Below, piece after piece: positions 10,635 through 22,957 of a stretch of 64,000 nucleotides of DNA. The notes under the pieces were generated by a model. That model saw only the letters and a program-made list of their open reading frames with translations, was not told the origin of the DNA and ran no database searches. The stretch covers positions 62,001-126,000 of the forward strand of contig JAGTXK010000054.1 in assembly GCA_019096195.1 (NCBI GenBank), in the 5' to 3' direction. Each line of letters starts with the position of its first letter. Position 1 is the stretch's first letter. The position numbers and the translations under genes are program-made. Source of the stretch: Boletus sp. NGJ (lineage: Eukaryota; Basidiomycota; Agaricomycetes; Boletales; Boletaceae).

Positions 10635-13600
10635 AGTGGGGGCGGTGGAAAGGGGGGTGGATGCAGGCGTTGAATGCTGGATCTTTGGACGTCCGCTAGC
10701 GGACGATTATTGGATGCTCCAACTGTTTTGTGTTTTACGACGTTTTGATTGATGTGTAACAAAAAGATGGTATAAAGGGAATTATTGTACGTGTGGCCAA
10801 AGCATGCCACATGCAACTCTACCGCCATCAAAGTCAATATACGCCTGATCATATCCAGTGCGTGATTCTGATACCAGCCTGAGTGTCACCGAACAACTCT
10901 CAGAGGCTCGTTTCATCCTCCCCTCGCTGCTCACGCTGTCATTCCAAACAACACATTTCGTCTCGTCACGATACATCTGTTAGATGGTCGTTTTACCCCT
11001 CCTCAAGCGCAGCGTCCCATTCATTCTCGAGTGTTTCACAGAGCTCAAAGGGTCGTCATAGTAGCCAGTGGCTGTGCCCGTCCGTGCTAACTTACAGTGC
11101 TCTGTACATTTCAAGAAAGAGAACATATGACCATGGCCTTCGTGTTGGACGCGTCACGCCCTCGTCGAGAGGGGGGGCTGAGAAGGATGTCCATGTCCGG
11201 AATCCTGGAGAGGGGACACCAGTGGCGCAGTAACAGTGCAAAACGTTACATGGACGATTTTCCCTCCTTCCACGTTCGACTTGGAGTTGAGCCGTTCGTC
11301 CTATCATCCTCGAGCGGCTGCTACGCCCGGGCATCTAGCGATAGGCTGCCAGTGCTTTGTACTGAACCTGCTTGACAATCGGCTCCAAGCAACCAACGAA
11401 TGGACACCCGATGACCGTCGGGTGTACGCGGCTGTGGAGATGCGAGTTCAAAATGAGCGAGCGATGGCTAATCCTAGAGTTGTATCCAAGTATATTGGTG
11501 ATGCCACATTCGTTGTCTCCGTCGTGACGGCGGATGCGGCATCGCCGAAATAAATGTGTACAATTGGACGTTGGTATGCAGTGGGGGGTGCACATGAACC
11601 GAGGGAGGAGACTGGAGAAGTTCAAACATTGTAGAGCGTGACTCGCGTGGAGGCTTGGCTTACCGGAGCGGAGTGTGATGTCATATATGGAACATCTTCG
11701 GCGGCAAGCTTACCTAAAATGGAAATCAACCCAGGGAACATTGTCCCATGGTAAATTCCTATTTTTTTTGGAGGGTGCAAAGTTCGTCCACTCTGTTCTT
11801 ATCGCGTATACGCCTCGGAGGAAACCAAGTTACATGGTTCAGCGAGGTCGCCCTGACACTCTGTGTCTCAAACCAGTTTGGCCGTCAAGTTTTATCGGTT
11901 CAAACAAGTCGAACACGTCCCTCTACCTCCGTGTTACAGCTTCAAGCTGTTAGGACGAACACGACCCCTTACCTCCTCCGTGATCTCGACAAACGCACAA
12001 GACCTTTACGCGACCTCGGCTCCGCATCCTACTTCTACTGTATTCTGGATAGTAAGTAGTACATACCGTTTTACGGTTCACCCTGTATCGCGTACACGTG
12101 TCATCGCCCCCTCCTCCGTCTCACATCGGTTGGTCGGTCCGAGGTTGGGCTCGACAGGTCGCCTTACCTCCATGGTTTTGCCACTGCCACTGCCACCTCC
12201 ACCCTACCTCCTTCATCTCATCGTTCACCTGACGAGCACCACTGCTTTGCCGACTGCGCATGCGGTGCCGCCGACAACCTCCATCTCGTAACGCACCAGA
12301 CCCTCGGGGGAAACACGACGACGCCACACAGATATCGCACGACACACATGCCATACCCATTCCAACAACCCTGCGATACTCGCCCTACCCGAGTGACAGC
12401 CATGCCCAGAGTACTGCGTGTGTGTGTGTGTGGGCTTTTGGGAATGATATTGGACAGGCGGGGGGGACGTGTCTGCCAAACGGGACGAGGGCAAGTAACG
12501 CGATATGACCAAACGTGTGCTCGTCAGCATGGGGTCCTCACATCGTAATCCACGTTTTGAACGTGCGGGGACGATCCACGATGAATGTTCGTGCGCGTGT
12601 GCCAGCTTAAACCGCATCAATGCTAGTCTGCACATAGCCTCGTGGTTCGTTATCAGAGCTTATCTTGCGCTCATCCGATAATGCATTGCCCATCTACACA
12701 CTCCCAACACACACATACAGATGTACACAAGGCTGGGCGCTAGCGCAACGTCGGCGGAGGCATTGACATACTGCGACACTGCGCAATGACCTTTCTCAGT
12801 GATCGTCCGATATGGTCGCCTCGGGGACTTCAGACGTCATGGATCGACCCGGTCGGTCATCCGTCACCTTACCAACACCATCCTGACTGGCAAACGTGCA
12901 ATTGCCAATCTTCAAGTTTAGATACGGATCTTTTTGTGTTTGGCCTCGCTCTTTGGGCGAATGGTATTGTTCCTCTTACTTTTTCTGTTCAAGAGACTCC
13001 GCTACGTTGACACGTTTGATCGCCCCAAGGGTTTTGCGTCAGCTACTGTACACAGCCCGAACTTTAGAGACGAGCCCCAAAATACGGACATGAGAAGGCG
13101 GTGAGGATGATGGAGGCACTGGTGACTCGGCATTCGATAGGTTCGGGTGGATGATCCTATCGTGCGGTCCAGGATGATACCGGCGGGATGCGAGGACGGC
13201 GGATCCGGCGGTGGTGCTGTGTTGATCAACATTGCGTATGCGACATGCTCGATCCCGCTGATACGGGTACACCCGCGGTGTCGCGCAGACGTTGTGTCCA
13301 TCGGTGCCTCGTGAAATGTCCTACGTCCTGTCGCGGTGTCTGGGTCATCCACGAAAACCCTCTGATTACCATCCGTTCCATCCGACCCCGACCTTTCTCT
13401 TAGGCCCTCGTCCTCGCACGTTTCTCCTTTCCAAGATGGCGTATGAAAAGGACGGTATGGAACGTCTCGGTACGCCGTCGATTCCCGTCCTGTTGGACGT
13501 TATCTCGCCACTCCACTCTCTTCCATTCCAGTCTCGTTGATCCGTCAACTGCCCTTGATCGTATACCGACACCGGCCTGATATAGGATGCTAGCCCGACG

Positions 13601-14739
13601 AACTCGAACCCCCTGACCCATGTTGAAACGTTGATCTTTTGATGTCGCCATTTCCCCTTGTCGAGTTTCTGATATCATGCGATAACGAGCGACTCGAGTG
13701 TCTACGAACTCTATCGGCCGATGATGATCAACTTTTTTTTTTTTTTTTTTTTTCTCCAACAAGGGTTGCCGCACGGACACGGGACGGAATGGTCTGCACC
13801 CGTATCTTTTCTATTGTTCTGTACGCTCCAATTTCAAAATTTGAAGAGACGCTCGTATTGGTTTATCATTTCCGCGATCATGTAGCGTACGACCGTGTTA
13901 AAAAGGAGCGGCGACGTAAAACGACGACGGGCTAATAGAATATGCGGGGGCATCTACTACGTTTTGAATAAATGAATGGCGACAACAAAAAATACGTAAG
14001 GACGGTGGACGAGGTCGGGTATTTCATCAAGGAAGAAGAAGACGTGTGAAATGGTGTGGCTACATGATGATGAATGCGAGAGGGTGTTCTCGTCCGTTTT
14101 TCGTGAGCATGCGTGAGGGAACATGATGGGATGATGTGGTTCGGTGGGCCTGCGCTCTTTGCGGCTTTGGATGGTGTCTATCATATATATGCTTGGGGGG
14201 ATCGTAAACGTGCGTGTACAATGCATTGCGAGGTTGCGTCAAGTTCGTATCTAAACAGAGACAATACTGTGTGGGGCCTTGAAGAAAAAGGCAAGTGGCG
14301 AGAGTGAGGGGTGGGTGGGGGTGTGGAGAGTGGGGGGGAGGTGGGGGGAGGAGAAAGATCGGCAAAGGAAGCAAAGACCTCTTTTTTGCCATTCTAGAAC
14401 GCCCGTCGTTCTCGGTCGGGCTGCGACCGACCTTCCCGAATCATTTCCCGTCGACCGGGAGAAGGTGAGGGCGAGAAGAAAAGGCGAGATCGAGCGTTAG
14501 CCCAGCCAAGCTTTTCCCGTCAGTTTCTGGGTTCTAGTACGAAGAACCTCTAAAACCTCGACCATTTCCGCTCCGACCGCCAACGGGCGACATGGTGACG
14601 AAACCGAGGAGTCGTTTGAGCAAGGGTTGTTGTTGGCCGTGTGGTTTCGTCGGTACGGGGGCATGTATTGGAGGCTAAAGGTCGGCGCGAGCGAGATATC
14701 GAGAGTACAATCAGCACGAGCACGGACACGTGAGGAGAA
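10635..14739. other. About 4 kb with no confident gene
   Basis: No recognisable family was found on either strand. A few short stretches read protein-like. One is on the minus strand near 10797-10920 (SVTLRLVSESRTGYDQAYID), ending just before 10780. Another is on the plus strand near 11400-11550 (YAAVEMRVQNERAMANP). Neither joins into a convincing multi-exon gene by eye. A run of 21 T lies at 13733-13753, and a short TG run near 12417-12431. The stretch may hold long UTRs, a non-coding RNA gene or a species-specific gene with many introns. Confidence 0.5.
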
Positions 14740-15414
14740 TCAAAGACGCACGCCGCGCTTATACTCCGCCTTTGGGCCGCCACCCTGGACGAGGAGGTAG
14801 GGCTGTGGCGGGGGCTTTGAGGATGGGTGGCGGGAATAGGAAGGATGCCGATGGAGCGTGTCCTTTGGCGGGTTGGGCGAGGGATGGTATATCTGGCCGG
14901 GGGGTGGTTGGGTCGCATAGGCTTGGCGGGTGGGGCTGTGACCATACCCGGTAGGGGATGGGTACTGGTAGTTGTGTGGAAGGGACGTGTGTATTCGTGG
15001 CGCAGGGGCGCGGGCGACGCCATGCGGTTGAGGGTAGATGTAGGGTTGCGAGCCATGTGAGGGGTAGTTGGGCTGCACGTCCCTTGGGGTGGGTGGGGAG
15101 CGGGAGTGGGACTGGCTACGGTACCTTGGTGGTGCGGTGCGGTCATGATAAGCGTGGTCGGTGTAGGACCTGCTGCGGGACCGAGATGGGCGAGAGGAAC
15201 TCATGGACCATTGGTCGTAAGTGTTGTAGCGGTTGTGGGGAGGGAGGGTGTCCTCTGGCTCGTCGTAGAAGGCGCGATCGCGGAGGGTGGGGGAGAGCAC
15301 GAAGGGATTGGAGAACTGGGCCTGCTGGAGGGTGTGGTTGACCCAGTTGGATACGCGGGCCTGCTGGGCGAGGTGGCGCTCGTGCGCGGCGGGGGAGTAG
15401 TCGTACTCTGTCAT
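14740..15414 (-). CDS. Small Pro/Ser/Tyr-rich protein with a conserved-looking N-terminus
   Basis: A single uninterrupted frame of 224 residues starts MTEYDYSPAAHERHLAQQAR, followed by VSNWVNHTLQQAQFSNPF. Similar openings (MTEYDYSPEA.ERY...) are, to my recollection, frequent in uncharacterised Agaricomycete proteins, but I cannot verify this here. The rest is low complexity: Ser/Arg pairs (RPSRSRSRSY), many Pro/Tyr/His residues and a C-terminus ending GPKAEYKRGVRL. The frame stays open 30 codons further upstream, but the start at 15414 matches the family-like opening. It has no signal peptide or membrane segment. The function is unknown. Confidence 0.65.
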   Translation of the reverse strand: MTEYDYSPAAHERHLAQQARVSNWVNHTLQQAQFSNPFVLSPTLRDRAFYDEPEDTLPPHNRYNTYDQWSMSSSRPSRSRSRSYTDHAYHDRTAPPRYRSQSHSRSPPTPRDVQPNYPSHGSQPYIYPQPHGVARAPAPRIHTSLPHNYQYPSPTGYGHSPTRQAYATQPPPGQIYHPSPNPPKDTLHRHPSYSRHPSSKPPPQPYLLVQGGGPKAEYKRGVRL

Positions 15415-15708
15415 GAGGCGGGAGGGGACGGAGAGGCGAGTGGGTTTTCGCTTTATACCAGATCGATGGCGTCTTCTTATAATAAGCCCAAAGTCACTTC
15501 CCACACGAGGATTTTCTTTTTTTCTTTTTTTTTCTTTCGTTCTTTCTTCACGGATCGACTCCTACAGCGCAACGCCCGTCCCTGTGCTCATCGCCTCTCG
15601 GACTCGTTCGGTCTCCCCGTCCTCTGTCAGCTTCGTCCTCATCACTGCCCAAATCGATCCTCCACCTCCCCTCTTTCCCCGCACGAATATCTACCCCACA
15701 GACATGAG

Positions 15709-16669
15709 GCAAGAAACGGTGTACAACTCTCCCATACGTGCAGAAATACTCTCGCCTGTCCCATGGGGTGCACCGCTCATCTGACCCTCTCCCTCTCTCT
15801 CTCGCTTACACGTGTCGTCCTCCCCCAGGATTATCCTTGCAGCACCGTCACTGCCTACGTCTCCCGCGTCACGTCCACCATCCTCGGAACCCGGCTTCAT
15901 GATCTCAGACACGTTTCCCCGTCTGCGTCGCACATCTCGCAACTCCTTCCTTTCATCAAGTGCCTTTTCGGATCTCGTCCGTCCTGGAGTGCTAGTTTAC
16001 CGGTCGTCCACCATATCTCCCATTGTCCAAGGGACATTGTCATTTCTCGTGGCACTGCGTTGATCGCACAGCTTGCCTTTGCCAGTAGCCACAAACAGCC
16101 CACAATAGATGGCGTTCCAAGTATGTCTCTCCAACAATTAGTCCGCCGGATCGAGTCACATCCTCACCTCCATCGCGCCCGGTTCGGGAATCTATGTCTC
16201 TTCCGGTACACTAGGAAGGAGTCAGCTTCCATCCGACTCCACGACGGACTCCCTTTCCAATTGGTTCGTTGGCGGTCCATCCGTTTCTAGTATGGAAGCT
16301 TCCTCGACCTTTCACCTTTCTATTTCGAGTCGTCACTTTGGATCCCTTGCAGGGGTTGCCGAAATCAATTTGGATTGGCCAAAAAAAAGGGTCGTGTGCA
16401 CGGTCCTCTTGGCACATTCGATACCCTCGTCCTGCTTAGTTGTGTTCACTGCTCCGCTTGTCAACGACGCCAGTGGGCATTTCGTCGGCACGCCAGTCCG
16501 TACTGCGTGTCACCGGCCAGATTACGTACCCGTGTGCATCCCTTCTCACCCGTTTCTCCGATGCCCGCCAAATTATGGGTCCCTGTATAAATTTAATGGG
16601 CTGTTGCGGCTGTGCATCCTGTTCGCGTCATCTATACTTGACCTCTGGCCTCACGTGTTTTCCGACTAG
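15709..16669 (+). CDS. Possible uncharacterised multi-exon gene, low confidence
   Basis: Several adjacent open stretches on the plus strand have a Ser/Thr-rich, protein-like composition. One is at 15709-15781 (MRQETVYNSPIRAEIL). Another is at 15812-16063 (RLRRTSRNSFLSSSAFSDL). The longest runs from about 16142 to 16669 (LTSIAPGSGIYVSSGTLGRS, then VAEINLDWPKKRVVCTVLL). A CCCCCAG acceptor-like site precedes the second. I could not join them into one clear reading and recognise no family. The interval could equally be the 5' region of the minus-strand gene at 14740-15414. Confidence 0.25.
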
Positions 16670-19600
16670 GAACATGCCATGCTGTTGGTCGAGAGACGCT
16701 CTCGCTCGCACGGGTGGGACCCTGACCTCGTTTTCAAGATACGTGTGTTGGCACGGGACGTGCGACCCTAGACTTGGCCATGGCCTTTTCGAGCATGGAC
16801 ATGGAGCGAATCGTCTCTATTGCACGCCTGGCATTGGCAAGTGACACCCGCCGCGTACAGCAAGCCCATTGACAGTGCTGTGGGTGAGCGCCAACGTACT
16901 CTCCAAGCTACCCATCTTGGTGACCCACGACGGGTGCAGCGCCCATAACACATTATGAATTCATTTCGAGCGTCGCAGGTTCCACGGGAGCGTCTGGCCG
17001 CGGGACGCCACCATGATCGATAGCGATAAGCGAACTGCCCATATCCATATCAATGACGATAGACTTCACGGTCTGGGTCTTTCTTTCGGACCGAGCTTCG
17101 AAATGGCCTGGAGTTGCTCGATGGCATCATATGTGGCATGATTGAGGTGGTCGCATAAGATGTTTAAACGCGGACCGTCTCACCAGGTTTTCCCTCATCG
17201 ACCGTGGACGACGACGTGAAACATGATCTTGCGATCTCAACATCTGCGCAAGGCACACGTACGTGGTTCATGGTTCATGCCGTTTCGAGGTCACGCTACC
17301 CCGGTTTCCCCTGTCTCCGGTCCTAGAGGGGACAAGGTTAACTTTGACAAATACCTTACAAACCCATCAACGCGGGCGGACCTTGAGGTGTGCGGCCAAG
17401 GGACGATCGAAGCGTCCACAGCCAAGAATTCATGAAACGCACCGGAATATATACGCATATACACAAGTGTAATATGTGTCACGTTCTTCCTTGCGTCTTC
17501 ACGATAATCACATCGTGGCACATGAGTAGGTGTCGTTGAGCCCTTTGCCATTGACCATCGTAGAACAAAGGACCGCAAGCGAGAGACGAAAGCCGAGTGG
17601 AAGAGTGTAAATGTCTTGGCGCTCGGGTGAACGATCTTTGTGTCTTCCGCATGCAAGCAAATGTGACACGCCAACACGTTTTTTCAGGCTTCCTCACGGC
17701 CGACCTCGCCCGTGTCACATCGTGTGTATGAGTGACCCCCCAGACGATCCTTGCCATTCAGGATCGCGATATACTGTGGAGCCGAACGAACGTGATGTTG
17801 GTAGGCGTATACGATTCAAACTTGATGCCTTGAGGTCCCAGGGTCCAACGTTTTTGCAAGAAAGGCATCCCGTGTGAGTGTGATGTGATAGGAATGTGGG
17901 GAAGGGGGGAAATGATCGGTGGGAGTCGGACACGTTGACGCTGGTGACATTTTTTTTTTTGTGGCATAGTCCGCGAAGGTGAAGGAGGCGTGTTTACTCG
18001 TACCGGACGTGGGGGGTTAGTAAACGATAAGATGAAATGAATGTTTTCTCGCGGTGGGTCGTAGTCCGCGGGGTTATACGCGTTTGCAGGATCGGAGAGT
18101 CGAAGCGGGACCGTTATTATTCGAAAGGGGTCGTGGGTCGTGGTGTTGGTGTTGGCGTTGGTGTGCGATTTGAGAGTGAAATATATACGTTTATATTATT
18201 CGCTGCAGATAAGGGGGGAGACGTACGACGAGTCTCGAGTTCGTGGATGCCTCAACCTTCAACTTGCGGGCGCGATACCGGTACCAATACTCCCTTGTGG
18301 CCCTCGGATGGTGGAGTACGAGACACGAGAGCGAGTAGCTGTTCGTTCCTCGTGCGTATACGTGTCCAGTACGTACCTCTATCTGCTCGTCTGCCTTGCA
18401 ATAAGCGTGGCTGTGGTCCATATCTAGATCAACGATAAAATAAACCCGACATTCCGCCCCCCCCCCTATACAGTACCTACATGCACGTCTGAGCGTGTTC
18501 CCCGAATTCCTGGACGTGAGGAATGGAGTGGAGGGGCAGTTTGAAAGTTAAACTTGGCTTACAGTACACATCGATGGTCGCACCCGCCGGGCCGTGGCAA
18601 GTTCAATGGACCGCAATCAGGGACACAAAGTGACGTCACGCCACGAGTTGAATCCTGGAAAGCGTGTCCGCGTCCCGGACCAGAGAGATAATCGGGAATA
18701 ATAAAAATATGCTGTATGACAGACATTAATATTTTAATATTTGACTGCGCAACATCGTCAGCATCTTCGTCGGAGAAAGCATACACGGACCGCCCGGGCC
18801 AGACGTACCCGCGGAGGCAGTACTAGTAGTGATGCATTGATGATCCGTTCCCTGAGCTTGTGCGTACGTGCTGGCGTTGCTTTGAAATCTACGATAAGCC
18901 CGTGTCACCGTTTCAAGTTGGAAAGGATATGAGTGTGACGAGGGTCAGAGGCCCCAGAGTCATGCAGCCGTTCACGTTCCACACCTCGTATGATGTGCAT
19001 TTTTCGTACTTTTGATCTCGATTCTTCAAGTTAGGATGACGGTGCTCGGACGAAAGCCTGGCTCCGAGGACACGTTGCAACTCTAGAAAAGGGACGGAAA
19101 ACCATTATCCTCTCTAGACGCACAATGGATGCTCGTCGTGCAGTGGGGTAAAATTGGAAAGACAAGAGGTGTTGGTAGTCTCTTGGGGTGAGGCAACGGT
19201 GATTGATCTGGACGCTATTGGTCACTGCAGACTACTAAACAATGCGCTGGACATGACGTTGACCTGTCGAATTCAAGAACCACCCTAGGCCACCCAACTT
19301 GAAGTTCTTTTCCAAGTATTCTTGAAGCAAATATCCAAGCCGCGTGCACGTCAACAACATATAGGTAACCTCTAAGTAAGCGACATGGACGAGCTAATAG
19401 CGCATGTATCGTACGAAAAAAAAACCGACATCGCGATCCCTGTCCTCAATTACGGTTCTCTTACATTCCATACCGGGTCCACACGGGAAGCGTAAAGAAA
19501 AGAAAAAAAAAAAAGGTGAAAAAGAGTGCGACCCTCGGACGCGTTGAAATAATAAAAATCGTCGAGGCTTTCTTCTAAAGTCCCGTCTGATAAAAGAAAC

Positions 19601-19863
19601 GTCTTAAGCAAGGGATACTACATAAAAAGAAGGGGGAATTATTTGTTCCAGTCTGTACGTGTGAGCGCCTCGAGCGCGGTGAGGATGGCGGCTAAGACCA
19701 TTGACACCAAGCACCAGAAAAACACAGAGGGCACATGGAATAAAAAAGGAAATCAACAACTCCACCATCCGCAGTCCACATTAGATGCGTTACAGATTGG
19801 CAGATCGTCCCGCAGGGCATTTCGTCTTTTCATCGCCTCTTTCACGTACCTTCACTCACCCTT
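16670..19863. other. About 3.2 kb with nothing recognised
   Basis: Only short, unrelated open stretches occur on both strands. No coding family, tRNA or clear repeat was seen. A/T homopolymer runs occur near 17950-17960 and 19500-19515. The last few hundred bases are the 3' flank of the Mg2+ transporter gene. Confidence 0.45.
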
Positions 19864-22800
19864 TCAAAACCGTCCACCTACACCAGCCAACCGTGAACTC
19901 GGCCGAACGAGCCTCACACTCGGAAACCCCTCCTGTTCCTCCTCGATCGGCGACCTGTGATCCCACAGACTCTGTCGTTCTTCCGCGTCGTCATCCCCTT
20001 TCGGGTATCGTCGTGACCGCGAAGCTGAGCTGCTCCTTCGTTCCCTGCGTGTTCGATCAACCTCGGCGCTTGAACCCGCACTTGCGCTGGTGCTAGTGTT
20101 CACATTGATGTTTGTGTTGGTGATCACGGTTGAACGTCCGGCAAGAGGCGTTATCGCAGAGACAGGCGTCGCATACACCGTATGCTCGCTGCCCGTGCTC
20201 ATCAGTGACGGCGCATACCCCGCACTCTCCGCCAAATCCACATACGACGTGTTCTCGTTCCCCAGGAAGTCGTTTGAGGAGGGAAAAGCGGACATGGAGG
20301 GTGTTGAGGGTGTTTCAAAAGGGTCGCGTTCGACGCGCGTACCATATGTAGATGCGGTCGGTGCGGGTGGCTCATCGTTGGCACGTATGGGAATGACGAT
20401 GGATTGGGTGTTGAAACCCGTATCTTGGGGCGTCTGAGGTGCACTAGGGTTGTCCCCTCCGCTTGTAGGCACCCCAGCACCTGACCCTGGGGGCGGGAGG
20501 AGCGGCGGTATAGAGCCAGCGGGCGAGGCCGACGCTGCTGTAGGGGGGTAGGTGAACGATGGTGAGGCTTTGGTGTCGAGGTCAGCAGGGATGGACGTCG
20601 TACGGAGCGCGTGGACGGCCTGGGCATTGCGGTTCCCTGTGGGCGCGTACGAATGCACGATGTCCTGCGCCCCAAACTTGACCGTCGTCCGGCGCGGGCT
20701 CTGTGTCGAGGACGTCGTGAGCTCCGAGTCGCGGTCCGTCGAGTCACCGCGCACCAAGGCTGTCATGGGTGCATCGTACAACGCGTGCCGCGTGAGGCCG
20801 TCATAGCTGTTGTCGGTGTGTTGGAGGGAGGAGAACGGGAGTCCGTCGAGGTTCCCTACCATGCCCCCGCCAACGCCCATCCCACGCGGTGCACGTACAG
20901 AGCCGGTGGACCGGCTTGATTGGCTGAGTCGTCGGGCACTCCGTGCACGCATGAGGCTTCCGATGGTGCCAAACGAACCGCGTAGGGCGTCCATCCCGGG
21001 TTCTTCCGTGCCTGCAAGGTCCTTTTCTTCGCTGTCGTAATCGAGGTCGATCGTGGCGGGCTTGTCTGTGTGGGTGCGAGCAGCCTGGAGGAGTAGTGTC
21101 GACCGTCGGTCGAGTGATGTGAGCTTGGCAGGGTCGATCTTGGACATTTGAAGGATCGTGATGCCGACACAGATGGTCAGGAACGCGAGGACCAAAGTAA
21201 TAATTTGGGACGCTGGCGCAGCAAGACCTTTGAAGAGAACCTGAATCGAGAGTATGAGGCATTCTACAAACAAAGAACATCGACACGTACGATCGTCGTG
21301 ACCATTGAGCAAAATGAAACTTTGTCAAGAGATCAGCATCGTTATGCATACGAGTCAACGGACTCACATAAGACGTAGTACGTCGGGGTTACTTGTGCAA
21401 AGAACATCAGAGTTCGGAAACGGCACAGACAAGATGATACGTACCCATAGCTGTACAAATAAGGTAGTGAAATGAGCATATATGCGCAAGAACGAGTAAA
21501 ATGCGCACCTGTATTGAATAGCGCAAGCGCGACGTTCAAGTAATACACTTCTGTCACTACGGAACGTCAAGTCCTGAATGCATGTGCAACACTGGAAGAT
21601 ACCCACGCAATGTTACGACTACGAAAGCCATCAGGAAATATATGAACCAGTTCTTGAACTGCAGGTGATATGAGCATAATATCATGATGAGATGTTTGTC
21701 TAAACCTACCTGGTTATTGCCCATCACAGAGGTGACGATAGCAGCTCCAAGACCAGTCGTAACGCTCACGCTAATGCCGCCAATCGTACTACAAACGGTG
21801 ATGTACCAAATCATGTTGTTCTTTCCATGCCTGATGGGAGACGGGGTGAGTAAAGGGGAGGGAGAGGAGGGAAGACGGACTTTGGACCGAAATAGATGAT
21901 GATGCTTAGTGCAATGGTGATGAGTACACTGATGTAGGCGAGGAAGCTGGGTGCGATGAACAATAATTCGAATTCGGATATCTCGGAAGGGGTTTGTTCT
22001 TGGGGGCCTAGCAACGGAATTAGGGACGGGGGAGAGAAGCATCAGCCAAGGACATGCCATTGAGAGCGATGATGACAGAACCGATCTAGATGGAAGGGTG
22101 AGATGTGACAAAGAACAAAAGGGGACAGGCATACGATACAAAGAGAGCATCCGAGCCAGCCGAAGAATGTGAGCTTCTCGTTGAGAAATATGGAAGATAG
22201 CATGGCGCTGATTACAACAGAAAGGGCGCCCATGGGTGTCTTGGAAGGATGAATCAGCCGAGACTGGAATGGAGTATGATGGGATACAGACCACAACAAG
22301 AGCCTCGACGAAAGCATATGCTGGGGTGGGGTGAGAGGAGGGAGGGGAGAGGGCGTGAAGAGACGCACCGGCAAAATTACAGAGTTCACCGAGAATCATC
22401 ACTGGACGGACAGAATGAGAGTCGGTATTGAATCTGAGAGAAGAGATACATACTTATCATGCCGGTCCACCATAATGGCTGTCAAGCATAAGGATGATGG
22501 AGATATGCGCATGAAATGGAAGGAGACTGACCGATTTGAGGTAAGCGACGCCCTCGCCTGCGGTGTGCCCGGCCTGCGAGCGCAAGAGACCTTTTTTCTT
22601 GAATACAAAGCTTGAACCTATGAGGAAACCGCTGGTTACGGCGAGTACGATGCCGACAATCTGCAAGGCGTGAGTTTCGGGATGGAGGGCAGGAGAGAAG
22701 AGGCACCTTGAGGCTAGAAGGCAGCTGTATCGTTGTGCTTGAACCAGAAGCAGAAGCAGAGGAGGAGGCTGCCCTCGCAACTGGTCGCGGCGGGGTTGGG

Positions 22801-22880
22801 TGCATGGTTGGGATGGAACAGAGAGAGCGGCGCTGCGGCAGTATTGTTGCGATGCAAAGACGAGACCGAAAAGTTGCCAT
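19864..22880 (-). CDS. NIPA-type magnesium transporter (DUF803 family)
   Basis: NIPA proteins are multi-span membrane carriers for Mg2+ of the drug/metabolite-transporter superfamily. Exons read in order on the minus strand. The first membrane block is VGIVLAVTSGFLIGSSFVFK followed by KGLLRSQAGHTAGEGVAYLK. Then come WWTGMI, MILGELCNFA, AYAFVEALVV, TPMGALSVVISAMLSSIFLN with EKLTFFGWLGCSLCI, then LLFIAPSFLAYISVLITIAL. They continue with NMIWYITVCSTIGGISVSVT, FKNWFIYFLMAFVVVTL, EVYYLNVALALFN, PTYYVL and QIITLVLAFLTICVGITILQ. A Ser-rich cytosolic tail of about 430 residues follows, including EPGMDALRGSFGTIGSLMRA, and ends GVGGRF. There are about eight or more short introns. The first exon (MATFRSRLC...LPSSLK) joins in frame to the first membrane block. 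ATGs at 22880 and 22949 are both possible starts. It is head-to-head with adenylate cyclase. Confidence 0.9.
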
Positions 22881-22957
22881 TATTGGAAACTGAACCGTGG
22901 CGGTACAAAAGGGAGTGAGCCCCCCCGTCGAGGGCGCTGGTCGGTACATAGCTGGTC
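22881..22957. promoter_or_regulatory. Very short divergent promoter, Mg2+ transporter / adenylate cyclase
   Basis: Only 77 bp separate the two likely start codons (8 bp if the upstream ATG at 22949 is used). The regulatory DNA of each gene must overlap the other gene's 5' leader or coding sequence. No TATA box was seen. Confidence 0.6.

Noticed and set aside
12417-12431. TG microsatellite as a regulatory Z-DNA tract
   Set aside because: Too short and no gene confidently placed beside it.
19864-21000. Large plus-strand open frames over the transporter tail
   Set aside because: They are mirror frames of the low-complexity C-terminal tail of the minus-strand NIPA gene.
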